A stretch of DNA of 53,734 nt from positions 1 to 53,734 of the forward strand of contig JARGOG010000029.1 in NCBI GenBank assembly GCA_029212785.1. Direction: 5' to 3'. Under the pieces are notes generated by a model. It did no database searches. It worked only from the letters and a program-made list of their open reading frames with translations, and was not told the DNA's origin. Of this stretch, positions 45,149 through 52,991 are shown piece by piece. A program made the translations under genes and the position numbers. The stretch comes from Thalassobaculaceae bacterium (GTDB taxonomy: Bacteria > Pseudomonadota > Alphaproteobacteria > Thalassobaculales > Thalassobaculaceae). The first letter of the stretch is position 1. Each line of letters starts with the position of its first letter.

Positions 45149-45188
45149 AGGTCGTTTTTCGGGCGCGAATCGGATTGGTTTATGCAAT

Positions 45189-45208
45189 GGGCGGCCCTCG
45201 GGCCGCCC
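45189..45208 (+). terminator. Hairpin terminator after carD
   Basis: Perfect 8-bp stem 'GGGCGGCC' / 'GGCCGCCC' with loop CTCG, followed by GTTTGCG. It lies 40 bases after the carD stop and separates carD from the next gene. Confidence 0.7.
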
Positions 45209-45290
45209 GTTTGCGTCTCCCGGTGAGCCGCATAGTATGCGAATACTCCCGGGGCGGACTAACCGAGCGATATCTTGGGTTTAGCTATAA

Positions 45291-45306
45291 ATTCCGAAAC
45301 CGGAAT
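45291..45306. promoter_or_regulatory. Perfect palindrome next to a TATAAA element
   Basis: 'ATTCCGAAACCGGAAT' is a 6-bp-arm inverted repeat with a 4-base centre. It directly follows 'GCTATAAA', which could be a -10 element for the next gene; no good -35 was seen. It could be an operator at the transcription start or an early mRNA hairpin. Confidence 0.35.
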
Positions 45307-45408
45307 CGGCGACTCGGGTGACCGGCCCTTGGCGCCGCGTTGACGCGCGACTCGGAAGTGGTATTGGGGTGGGATGACTCGTTTCACCGAGCGCGAGGCC
45401 TTCAGGCC

Positions 45409-46266
45409 GTGATCCCGACCTCTCCAGTCGCCTCCGACCGTCATGTCGACCTGTCCGGCGCCCGGCGCGTTTGGGCCGTTGGCGCGCTCTTCGGCGAGGC
45501 GGATCTGCTCTGCGACCTGCATGACGCGATCGCCACCCGGTTCGAGCCGGGGGACCGCATCGTCTATCTCGGGAACATGCTCGGCGGCGGAGATGTTCGG
45601 GCCACCTTGACCGAACTCATGCGGTTCCGCGCCCTGGTCATGGCGCAGCCGCCGCTCTATCTGCCCGAGGACATCGTCTGCCTGCGCGGCGCACAGGAGG
45701 AGATGTGGCACAAACTGCTGCAGATCCATTTTGCGCCGAAGCCGAAGGACCTGCTTGCCTGGATGTTGCAGCGCGGCGTCGGGGCCGTGCTGGCGGCCTA
45801 TGGCGGCGATGCCAATCAGGGCTTCGCCGCCGCCGACGAGGGCATGGTCGCGCTGACCCGCTGGACCGCCCGCCTCAAGTCCGCGGTTCTAGGGACGCCG
45901 GGCCATCAGATGTGGTTCAACCAGATCCGGCGCTTCGCCCATACCGGCAAGGGCGGTGTTCTGTTCGTGAATACCGGGGTCGAGCCGTCCCGGGCGCTGC
46001 ATGACCAGCGGGACGCCTTCTGGTGGGGCTCTCAGGGCTTCGAGCGCGTAGGAACAGAAGGGATCGAAGGCTTTACCAAGGTGGTGCGCGGCTATGATCC
46101 GGCCGGCCGCGGAGTCACGGAAACCGACCGGACCCTATGCATTGACAGCGGCTGCGGCCGAGGTGGTGCGCTGAGTGCCGCCTGCCTGAGCCCAGACGGA
46201 CGGCTGATCGACTGGGTCGAGGTGGCTCCGAGCGATAGCGTCGTACCTATCCGGGCGGCCCGCTAA
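45409..46266 (+). CDS. Metallophosphoesterase-like protein lacking all metal ligands
   Basis: A 285-residue protein from GTG 45409 (GTG 45358 or TTG 45340 would lengthen it). The whole chain follows the order of PPP-type phosphoesterases, but each metal motif is altered. G-D-x-H-G reads 'GALFG'; G-D-x-x-D-R-G reads 'GNMLGGG'; R-G-N-H-E reads 'RGAQE'; V-H-A-G reads 'VNTG'; G-H-T reads 'GYD'. The intervening framework is retained ('RIVYLG', 'VEPSRALHDQ', 'CIDSGCGRGGALSAACLSPDG'). It should therefore fold like a phosphatase but not be catalytic. It lies between carD and rpoH. Function unknown. Confidence 0.75.
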   Translation: MIPTSPVASDRHVDLSGARRVWAVGALFGEADLLCDLHDAIATRFEPGDRIVYLGNMLGGGDVRATLTELMRFRALVMAQPPLYLPEDIVCLRGAQEEMWHKLLQIHFAPKPKDLLAWMLQRGVGAVLAAYGGDANQGFAAADEGMVALTRWTARLKSAVLGTPGHQMWFNQIRRFAHTGKGGVLFVNTGVEPSRALHDQRDAFWWGSQGFERVGTEGIEGFTKVVRGYDPAGRGVTETDRTLCIDSGCGRGGALSAACLSPDGRLIDWVEVAPSDSVVPIRAAR

Positions 46267-46324
46267 ACGCACATTAGCGATATTTTTGGCTTCGCATTTT
46301 CTCTGCGTGATCACGATTCGTTGA

Positions 46325-46350
46325 TGCGGCACAGAGTCTTGTGCGCCGCA
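46325..46350 (+). terminator. Hairpin between pseudo-phosphoesterase and rpoH
   Basis: 'TGCGGCACA' (46325-46333) pairs with 'TGTGCGCCGCA' (46340-46350) with a 2-base bulge and 6-base loop, followed by GCAATATTTTCG. It may terminate the upstream gene or belong to the rpoH leader. Confidence 0.45.
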
Positions 46351-46458
46351 GCAATATTTTCGTGTTCATCGGGTCCGCGATGTGATCCGATTTCTTTCCA
46401 AGTACGTACGTAAGGCTAAAAAACCGCGGAGCGGGTGCCAACCACACAGGGGGCGGCA

Positions 46459-47343
46459 ATGGCCTATATCGACGACCCGGAGACCCAGCGCGCCAATATC
46501 GCCTTCATCAAGGCGTCGATGAAGGAGCCGCTGCTCGAGCGTGAACACGAATTCGATCTGGCCCGCCGTTGGCGCGAAAAAGGTGACGAACGGGCTCTGC
46601 ACGAGTTGGTTCGGTCCTACACCCGGCTGGTGGTGTCCACGGCGAGCAAATTCCGCAACTACGGCCTGCCCATCGGCGACCTCGTCCAGGAGGGCAATGT
46701 CGGACTGATGCAGGCCGCCGCCCGGTTCGAACCGGAGCGGGAGGTGCGGTTCTCAACCTATGCCGGATGGTGGATCCGATCGGCCATCCAGGACTACATC
46801 CTGCGCAACTGGTCGATCGTGCGCACCGGCACGACGGCGGCGCAGAAATCGCTATTCTTCAACCTCCGTCGCCTGCGGGCCAAGATCAACAGCTCGCTCA
46901 GCGGTTCGATGACCGACGAGGGACGGATGTATGTCGCCCAACAGCTTAATGTCGACCGCCGCGAGGTCGAGGCGATGGAGATGCGGCTGTCCGGCCACGA
47001 CCAGTCGCTGAACGCGCCGATCTCCGAGGCCGGTGAAGACGACTGGCAGGACTTCCTGGCGGATGAGCGGCCGAGCCCGGAAGCGGTCGTCACCGGCATG
47101 CGGGATGCGTCCACCCGGTCCAAGTGGTTGGCGGATGCCCTGTCCGAGCTGTCGCCGCGTGAGCGCACGATCATTGACCAGCGGCGGCTGAGCGAAGAGG
47201 GGGCGACCCTGGAAGAGCTGGGCCGGGAGCTTGGCGTCTCCAAGGAACGGGTCCGCCAGCTCGAGCACCGGGCACTGATGAAGCTGCGAGACCGTCTGGT
47301 CCACCGGGTCGAGCGTACCTCGGACCTGCTGCTGGACGCCTGA
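46459..47343 (+). CDS. rpoH: RNA polymerase sigma-32 factor RpoH
   Basis: A 294-residue heat-shock sigma factor. Region 2 includes 'LVQEGNVGLMQAAARFEPER' and the -10-recognition stretch 'RFSTYAGWWIRSAIQDYILR'. The RpoH box 'QKSLFFNLRRLR' is present, and region 4 has 'ELGRELGVSKERVRQLEHRA'. The ATG at 46459 follows CAGGGGGCGG; a GTG at 46435 is less likely. It would drive htpG in this same window through the CTTG-type promoter at 36.1 kb. Upstream region 46267-46458 is less GC-rich and includes a hairpin and the palindrome TACGTACGTA. Confidence 0.97.
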   Translation: MAYIDDPETQRANIAFIKASMKEPLLEREHEFDLARRWREKGDERALHELVRSYTRLVVSTASKFRNYGLPIGDLVQEGNVGLMQAAARFEPEREVRFSTYAGWWIRSAIQDYILRNWSIVRTGTTAAQKSLFFNLRRLRAKINSSLSGSMTDEGRMYVAQQLNVDRREVEAMEMRLSGHDQSLNAPISEAGEDDWQDFLADERPSPEAVVTGMRDASTRSKWLADALSELSPRERTIIDQRRLSEEGATLEELGRELGVSKERVRQLEHRALMKLRDRLVHRVERTSDLLLDA

Positions 47344-47359
47344 CGACGCGACCCGTGAG

Positions 47360-47381
47360 AGGGCCGGTCGACGTCGGCCCT
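47360..47381 (+). terminator. Rho-independent-like terminator after rpoH
   Basis: 'AGGGCCG' (47360-47366) pairs with 'CGGCCCT' (47375-47381) around an 8-base loop, followed by TTCTCT. It lies 17 bases after the rpoH stop, just before the convergent protease gene ends. Confidence 0.65.
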
Positions 47382-47385
47382 TTCT

Positions 47386-48852
47386 CTATTCGCTGACGAT
47401 TTTGACCAGCATGCCCGACTGAAGCGGGGTGCCGCTCTCCAGTCCGTTCAGAACCCGGAACCGCGCCAGTTGCTCTGGCCCTTGCGGCATGCGCGCCGCG
47501 AGGCTGTCAACGGTGTCGCCCGGCTGCACCTCGACAATCTGCAGGCGCTGCGGCCTATAGGAGGCGGCCTCGCTCTCGCTGAGCAGTTCGAAGCTGTAGG
47601 ATGTGCGCCGAAGCTCCTCTTCATTGGCGGCCAACGTGCTCGGGCTGCCGAGGAACACGAAGCGATAGACCCGGTCGCCGCCGGCGCGGATGGCGATCAG
47701 CCGGTAGCCGAGTGTGCCCTGCTGGGTCTGCACCGTCGCCGAAGCTGTGGCGGCGTCCATGCCGTTCACATCGAAGCCTTGCAATCCGGTCAATTGGAGC
47801 TTCTGGGTCCATTTGCTGCCGGAAAGGTACTGCGCCATGGACACGCCCGAGGTTTCGCGTACCCCGTCGAAGACCATGGCCAGCTCGTCGCCGCGCTTGC
47901 CTTCGACCCGGTCGGAGGCGTTCAGCAAGGCGAAGCCCGGCGGTGCGGTGAAGCGGAAGCGCAGAAGCGGATGGACGAAGGTGCGGTCGCGGATGAAGCC
48001 TTCATCCGGATTGTCGCCATACAGCATGCCGTCGATCCGCTGCAGGTAGGCGGCGCGCTCGACCCGTCCGGGCGCGAAGCTCCCCGTCGCCTGCTGAGCC
48101 TCGCGCACACGATCAAGGGTTCGCGGGTGGGTGGAGAGCAGGTTGAGGGCGTTCGGATCCGCTTGGGAGCCCTTCAATCGCGCCTCCAGCTCGGTCTGCG
48201 CCCCCAGACTGGCGAGAAATTCAGCCACGGCACTCGGCTCGTAGCCGATCGCGGTCATGTAGCGCAGGCCAAGACTGTCGGCCTCGAACTCGTTCTCGCG
48301 GCTGTAGCTCTTCAGGTAGAGACCGCCGCCCAGATTGGCGAGGTCGGCGACCGCGCGCTGGCCTGACACCGCACCGAGAATGCCGGCGCCGAGATTGACC
48401 AGAACCGACCGGCTGTAGCGCTCGGCGCTGTGGCGTGCGGTGACGTGGCCGATTTCGTGGCCGATCACACCCGCCAGTTCCGCCTCGTTGTTGGCCAGCG
48501 CCAGCAGGCCGCGGCTGACATAGACGTACCCGCCGGGCAGCGCGAAGGCGTTGACGACCTGGCTGTCGAGGATGGTGAAGGTGAAATTCAGGTCCGGCCG
48601 CTCGGAGGCGGCGGCCAGACGGGCGCCGAGATCGGCGACATAGGCACCAAGTTCCGGATTCTCGTAGGCGCCGCCGAACTCCTCCAGGATCTTGGGATGC
48701 TGCTCGGCCCCCAGCCGCTTTTCGTCCGCCGGCGACATGAACGCGGTGAAGCTCTGCTCCCCGGTGGCGGGATTGGTCGAACAGGCCCCAAGCGAGATCG
48801 CCGCCGCACAGGCGAGCAGGGTGACTTTGCGTTTCAACAGTGAAGCTATCAT
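47386..48852 (-). CDS. M48 family metalloprotease lipoprotein with LysM-like tail
   Basis: A 488-residue protein. A lipoprotein signal ends in the lipobox 'SLGACS' (Cys at about 24). The zinc protease motif H-E-x-x-H is 'GVIGHEIGHVTARHSAERYS', with the third ligand Glu probably in 'SRENEFEADSLGLRYM'. A middle region of unknown fold precedes a C-terminal LysM-like segment ('VEVQPGDTVDSLAARMPQG'). It resembles the BepA/YfgC/LoiP type of envelope quality-control proteases. It is convergent with rpoH. The lipidated protein likely faces the periplasm. Confidence 0.9.
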   Translation of the reverse strand: MIASLLKRKVTLLACAAAISLGACSTNPATGEQSFTAFMSPADEKRLGAEQHPKILEEFGGAYENPELGAYVADLGARLAAASERPDLNFTFTILDSQVVNAFALPGGYVYVSRGLLALANNEAELAGVIGHEIGHVTARHSAERYSRSVLVNLGAGILGAVSGQRAVADLANLGGGLYLKSYSRENEFEADSLGLRYMTAIGYEPSAVAEFLASLGAQTELEARLKGSQADPNALNLLSTHPRTLDRVREAQQATGSFAPGRVERAAYLQRIDGMLYGDNPDEGFIRDRTFVHPLLRFRFTAPPGFALLNASDRVEGKRGDELAMVFDGVRETSGVSMAQYLSGSKWTQKLQLTGLQGFDVNGMDAATASATVQTQQGTLGYRLIAIRAGGDRVYRFVFLGSPSTLAANEEELRRTSYSFELLSESEAASYRPQRLQIVEVQPGDTVDSLAARMPQGPEQLARFRVLNGLESGTPLQSGMLVKIVSE

Positions 48853-48967
48853 GCCGGTTACCCTACGGACTGGTCGTGGCGACGATATGGCAGGGGCAGA
48901 GCCTGACCAAGATCAAGTTGGCGTGAGTACGCTGTCCAACGACTCAATCCCCCGCCGGTTCCACCCC

Positions 48968-49786
48968 TTAGTCTTCGAGAATCTCGAGCTGCGCCGGGTG
49001 GGTGAGGTCGATCATCGGTCCATTGGTCGGGAATACCCAGCCACGGCCCCGCACTCGGCGGCCGGTCAGGTCGGCGACATCGATTCCGGCCCGTTTGAAG
49101 GCGCGGCGCGGGTCGCTCTCGATGCGGAAGGTGAAGTCGTTACGCCAGTCCAGGCCGAAATTAAGGTAGCCGGTCCCGCGCACGATCGCGGCATCGGCCA
49201 CCCGGCCTTCGACGATCTGCCAACTGTCGAGATCGCCCCAGGTCTCCGCCGGATTGCGGATCCGGTAGAACCGCTCGGACCAGATGCCGCGCCGGTTCGA
49301 CCGGGCGGTGCGCTCCAGATCCAGCATGGTGCGGGCCCCAAGGGCGGTCCGCGGCCATGTGTAGACCCGGGCGAGGCCGCGTTGAAGCAGGTGGCCCTGC
49401 AGCCAAACTCCGTCTTCGATGGTCACATGGGCAAGAGCGCGCTGCCAGCGGTCGCGGCGGTCGTCGGCATAGTGCAGAGTCACGCCGCGGCCGAGGCACA
49501 GAGTTCCGGTCTCCGCCGCCGCCTCGACGGAGAGCGGCCAGGCGGGGGCGCCATGACGCGCGGGCACCGGTGCCTGGACACCCGCCAGACGGACCCGAAG
49601 ACCGTCTTCCAGGTCGATGGTGTCGGCGGAGAGAATGGCGGAAACTCGCCTGGTCTCGCCCTGGCTGAGGCCGTCCGGCAGGCTGGGCCCGGGTCGTCCG
49701 GCGGCCGCCCCGGCAGGCACGATCGCGGCCCCGCCTGCCGCGAGGGCCAAGCGGAGCAACGTTCGCCGAGTCGGGTCGGCCGCCAT
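48968..49786 (-). CDS. Tat-exported thermonuclease (SNase)-like protein
   Basis: A 272-residue protein from ATG 49786. An N-terminal twin-arginine signal ('PTRRTLLRLALAAGG') precedes an SNase-like beta-barrel: 'ILSADTIDLEDGLRVRLAGV' and 'RDRWQRALAHVTIEDGVWLQ'. The counterpart of catalytic Glu43 in 'IDAPE' reads 'VQAPV', so the key acid appears missing, while the two arginines are retained. About 110 further residues lie C-terminal with no motif I know. It follows dps by 11 bases on the same strand, so the two are probably cotranscribed. Nuclease activity is uncertain. Confidence 0.78.
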   Translation of the reverse strand: MAADPTRRTLLRLALAAGGAAIVPAGAAAGRPGPSLPDGLSQGETRRVSAILSADTIDLEDGLRVRLAGVQAPVPARHGAPAWPLSVEAAAETGTLCLGRGVTLHYADDRRDRWQRALAHVTIEDGVWLQGHLLQRGLARVYTWPRTALGARTMLDLERTARSNRRGIWSERFYRIRNPAETWGDLDSWQIVEGRVADAAIVRGTGYLNFGLDWRNDFTFRIESDPRRAFKRAGIDVADLTGRRVRGRGWVFPTNGPMIDLTHPAQLEILED

Positions 49787-49797
49787 GGGCGTCCGCG

Positions 49798-50244
49798 TCA
49801 GCCCTTGAGGCTGCGCAGCATCCACGCGGACTTGTCGTGGATGGTGAGACGCGCGGTCAGCATGTCGGCGGTCGCCGGATCGCCGGCCTCCTCCGCGACG
49901 GAGATGCCGCTACGCAGGGTCGCGCCCATGGTCTCGTGGCTGGCGGCCAGATCGTCGATCATCGCCTTGGCGTCGCTGTTCTGCTTGGCGTCGGCGATCT
50001 TGGTCATGTCCAGGAAAGCCTGGAGACCGCCGGGCGCCGGTGCGCCGAGGGCGCGGATTCGCTCGGCCAATTCATCGGCCGCGCCCTGGGCGTCGGTGTA
50101 CTGCTCCTCGAACAGCGTGTGCAGTCCGAAGAAATTCGGACCCTCGACGTTCCAGTGATAGTTCTGTGTCTTCAGAGCCAGCGCGTAGGTGTCGGCCAGG
50201 GCCTGTTCCAGCGCGGCGATGACGGGTTTGCTGTTTGTGGACAT
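49798..50244 (-). CDS. dps: Dps-family ferroxidase/DNA-protection protein
   Basis: A 148-residue ferritin-like protein of the Dps family. The ferroxidase motif 'QNYHWNVEGPNFFGLHTLFE' followed by 'QYTDAQGAADELAERIRALG' is diagnostic. Twelve-subunit Dps shells store iron and protect DNA under oxidative stress. AGGAGGGA precedes the start. It diverges from oxyR, the classical arrangement for peroxide control; the OxyR-type half-site at 50360 lies between them. The downstream SNase-like gene follows within 11 bases. Confidence 0.95.
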   Translation of the reverse strand: MSTNSKPVIAALEQALADTYALALKTQNYHWNVEGPNFFGLHTLFEEQYTDAQGAADELAERIRALGAPAPGGLQAFLDMTKIADAKQNSDAKAMIDDLAASHETMGATLRSGISVAEEAGDPATADMLTARLTIHDKSAWMLRSLKG

Positions 50245-50359
50245 CGACTGTCCCTCCTATGTCTCTTGTCCGATTGAAGCATGGGAGCCCGGATCCGGGC
50301 TTACAATCCATATGGGTATCGGCGCGAAAATCACCTAATCGATAAAATCCACCGGTGTG

Positions 50360-50374
50360 ATAGTTTCTGTCTAT
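50360..50374. promoter_or_regulatory. OxyR-type ATAG-N7-CTAT element at the oxyR start
   Basis: 'ATAGTTTCTGTCTAT' matches one half of the OxyR consensus (ATAG-N7-CTAT repeated with 7-base spacing). The preceding half is weak (ATCG-N7-CCAC at 50338-50352). The element overlaps the first two bases of the oxyR ATG, fitting autorepression, and lies about 120 bases from the dps start. Confidence 0.55.
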
Positions 50375-51302
50375 GAGTCTCAATGGCCTCAGCCTGCGGG
50401 ATCTGGAGTACCTGGTTGCGGTGGCCGAGCACGGGCATTTCGGCCGGGCCGCCGATGCCTGCCATGTCAGCCAGCCGTCACTCTCCGCCGGGGTGCGGAA
50501 AATCGAGGATACGCTGGGGTTTCGCGTCTTCGAACGGACCAGCCGCAAGGTGTTGCTCACCGCCAGAGGGGCGCCTGCGGTGGCGCGTGCCAAGGCGGTG
50601 ATCGACGCTGCCGAGCGGTTCCTCGCCGCGGAACCGACGGCCGGCGATCCTCTGTCCGGGCGCTTTGTGCTCGGGGCGATAGCGACAATCGGTCCCTATC
50701 TCTTCCGCCACGTGCTGCGTCCGCTGCACGAAGCGCATCCCGAACTCGACCTGATCATCGAGGAGGGGCTGACCGACAACCTGATCGACCGCCTGCGCGA
50801 TGGCTCACTGGATGCGGTCATCCTGTCGCCGCCGGTCGCCGATGACGGGCTTGCGGTCGAGCCCTGCTATCGCGAGCGCTTCCATTTGGCGGAGGCGGCG
50901 CGGACATCGCTCTCCTCGAAGCCGGCGGATCTTGACGAACTCGACATGCGGGACGCCGTTCTGCTGGAAGACGGGCATTGCCTGCGCGACCAGACCCTGT
51001 CGGTCTGCGCCGCCACCGGCATTCGGCCGCGGCAGACGGCGATGAGCCTGGAGACCCTGAAGGCGATGGTCGCCTCCGGGTCGGGGTTCAGCCTGATCCC
51101 GGAGACGGCAATCGGCGACACGCTCGGCGGGCTGGTCCGCTATCGGGCCCTCAGCGACCCGCGGATCGGCCGCACGGTGGCGCTGGCCTGGCGGCGCAGC
51201 CGAACGGAGGATGCCGACATCCGCGCGCTGCTGGGCCTGCTGCGACGGGTACCGCCGCCAGGGGCGCTCCGTATCGAAGGCGTGGATACCGACGGGCTTT
51301 GA
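50373..51302 (+). CDS. oxyR: LysR-family peroxide sensor OxyR
   Basis: A 309-residue LysR-type regulator. The N-terminal winged helix ('GHFGRAADACHVSQPSLSAG') is followed by the regulatory domain. Cys203 and Cys212 in 'LLEDGHCLRDQTLSVCAATG' match the position and 8-residue spacing of the redox pair Cys199/Cys208 of E. coli OxyR, so peroxide sensing is likely. It diverges from dps. No clear Shine-Dalgarno precedes the ATG and an OxyR-type site overlaps it, so the message could be leaderless. A possible downstream unit continues with pip. Confidence 0.93.
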   Translation: MSLNGLSLRDLEYLVAVAEHGHFGRAADACHVSQPSLSAGVRKIEDTLGFRVFERTSRKVLLTARGAPAVARAKAVIDAAERFLAAEPTAGDPLSGRFVLGAIATIGPYLFRHVLRPLHEAHPELDLIIEEGLTDNLIDRLRDGSLDAVILSPPVADDGLAVEPCYRERFHLAEAARTSLSSKPADLDELDMRDAVLLEDGHCLRDQTLSVCAATGIRPRQTAMSLETLKAMVASGSGFSLIPETAIGDTLGGLVRYRALSDPRIGRTVALAWRRSRTEDADIRALLGLLRRVPPPGALRIEGVDTDGL

Positions 51303-51369
51303 CACCGAGAGGTTTTGACAACGCCAGGATGTCGGCGGATAACCGGTCGGTCCAGAAAAGGGGTGCGTC

Positions 51370-52341
51370 GTGATCCGAGACGATCTGTTTCCGGAAATCG
51401 CCAGTCGGCGCAACGGCTTCCTTGAGGTCGGCGACGGACACGCGATCTACTGGGAGGAGAGCGGCGCGCGCGACGGCATACCCGTTGTGTTTCTGCATGG
51501 CGGGCCGGGCTCCGGCACGTCGCCGACCCAACGCCGGTTTTTTGATTCCCGAGCCTATCGCATCATCCTATTCGACCAGCGCGGTGCAGGCCGCTCGAAG
51601 CCGCGCGCCGGGCTCGAGGGCAATACGACACCGAACCTGATTGCCGATATGGAGCGCCTGCGCCGCCATCTCGATATCGGGTCATGGCTGGTGTTCGGCG
51701 GATCCTGGGGCGCCACCCTGGCACTGGCCTACGGGCAGGCGCATCCGGAGCGGTGCCTCGGTTTCGTGCTCCGCGGCGTGTTCCTCGGTCGCAACAGCGA
51801 GATCCAGTGGTTCATGTCGGGCATCCGCGGTTTCTTCCCGGAGGTCTGGCGGGCGTTCGCGGAATTCATTCCGATGGAGGAGCGCGAGGACCTGCTGGGC
51901 GCCTATTACCGACGGCTGATCGACCCGGACCCGGAGCAGCACCTGTCGGCCGCCCGACACTGGGCGCGCTACGAGGCGTCCTGCTCCGCCCTGCTGCCGG
52001 AGCCGGGGCAGCTCTGGCCTGTCGAGGATCCGGGCTATGCCCTCGGGTTGGCGCGGCTCGAAGCGCATTATTTCGTGAACGGCATGTTCCTGGCGTCCGG
52101 CGGGTTGCTTGCGGGGATGGGGCGGATCCGCCACCTGCCGGCGACCATTGTCCAGGGACGCTACGACATGATCTGCCCGCCCGCGAGCGCCGATGCCCTG
52201 GCGCGGGTCTGGCCGGGGGCGGAGCTGATCTATGTGCCCGATGCCGGACATGCGGCGATGGAGCCGGGGATCCGGCGCGCTCTGGTTCGGGCGACCGAAC
52301 GCTTCAAGACCGAACTGGTCCAGCCGGCCGCCGTCGAATGA
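51370..52341 (+). CDS. pip: Proline iminopeptidase
   Basis: A 323-residue alpha/beta hydrolase of the S33 family. The oxyanion region 'VVFLHGGPGSGTSP', the 'LFDQRGAGRSKP' segment and the nucleophile Ser112 in 'FGGSWGATLALAYGQAHPER' are diagnostic. The catalytic Asp is in 'IVQGRYDMICP' and the His in 'PDAGHAAMEP'. It removes N-terminal proline from peptides in the cytoplasm. It starts 67 bases after oxyR. Its stop overlaps an in-frame ATG (52338) of the next frame, though the PagL gene probably starts later. Confidence 0.94.
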   Translation: MIRDDLFPEIASRRNGFLEVGDGHAIYWEESGARDGIPVVFLHGGPGSGTSPTQRRFFDSRAYRIILFDQRGAGRSKPRAGLEGNTTPNLIADMERLRRHLDIGSWLVFGGSWGATLALAYGQAHPERCLGFVLRGVFLGRNSEIQWFMSGIRGFFPEVWRAFAEFIPMEEREDLLGAYYRRLIDPDPEQHLSAARHWARYEASCSALLPEPGQLWPVEDPGYALGLARLEAHYFVNGMFLASGGLLAGMGRIRHLPATIVQGRYDMICPPASADALARVWPGAELIYVPDAGHAAMEPGIRRALVRATERFKTELVQPAAVE

Positions 52342-52460
52342 CGGCCGTATCCCGGCTTGAAGCGACCGGCATCGCCTCTATGATGCTGGTCTCCAATCCA
52401 GTTTCACCGTCACAGCCTCGCCCGCCGCGCGCGGATGCTTTGCAGCCCGGGAGACGATCG

Positions 52461-52976
52461 TTGCGCCAACCTCTCATCAAAGCCCTGACCCTCGCTGCCG
52501 GCCTGATCCTCGGCACAATCGGCGCTGCCCGTGCGGGGGAACCGGACTTCCTGACATTCGGGGCCGGCTACTACGACCTGTTCGACGATCAGGCCGCCGC
52601 CGAGGCGCGGTTCGAGTACCGGTTCTCCGAGAAGAACAAGCTGCTCTGGTTCACGCCTTTCGTCGGCCTGACCGCGACCTCGGATGCGGCGACCTACGGG
52701 TATGCCGGCATTGCGGTGGACTTCTTCTTCGGCAACCGCTGGGTGGCGACCCCGACCTTCGCCGCCGGACTCTACGGCAATGGCGAGGGCAAGGATCTCG
52801 GCCATGCGATCGAGTTTCGCTCGGGCCTCGAGATCGCCTATCGGTTCGACGACTATGCCCGCCTCGGCCTTTCCTTCACGCATATCTCGAATGCCGGGAT
52901 CGGCGAGCGGAACCCGGGCGTGGAATCCCTCGTGCTGTTCTATTCGGTACCGTTCGACACCCTGTTTTCGGACTGA
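52461..52976 (+). CDS. pagL: Lipid A 3-O-deacylase PagL
   Basis: A 171-residue outer-membrane barrel enzyme that removes the 3-O acyl chain of lipid A. I chose TTG 52461: GGGAGA lies 6 bases upstream and it gives a proper signal peptide ('RQPLIKALTLAAGLILG', ending 'AARA'). An ATG at 52338 would overlap pip and add about 40 non-signal residues. The catalytic triad matches PagL: His141, Ser143 and Glu155 in 'HISNAGIGERNPGVES'. The final residues end in an aromatic-containing strand ('LFYSVPF'). It probably belongs to the oxyR-pip-pagL-rhomboid run. Confidence 0.88.
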   Translation: MRQPLIKALTLAAGLILGTIGAARAGEPDFLTFGAGYYDLFDDQAAAEARFEYRFSEKNKLLWFTPFVGLTATSDAATYGYAGIAVDFFFGNRWVATPTFAAGLYGNGEGKDLGHAIEFRSGLEIAYRFDDYARLGLSFTHISNAGIGERNPGVESLVLFYSVPFDTLFSD

Positions 52977-52991
52977 CCCCGGCGCTCCGGC

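Noticed and set aside
46403-46412. TACGTACGTA palindrome upstream of rpoH
   Set aside because: Short self-complementary tetranucleotide repeat without extended symmetry; no regulator consensus I know fits, so not called as a site.
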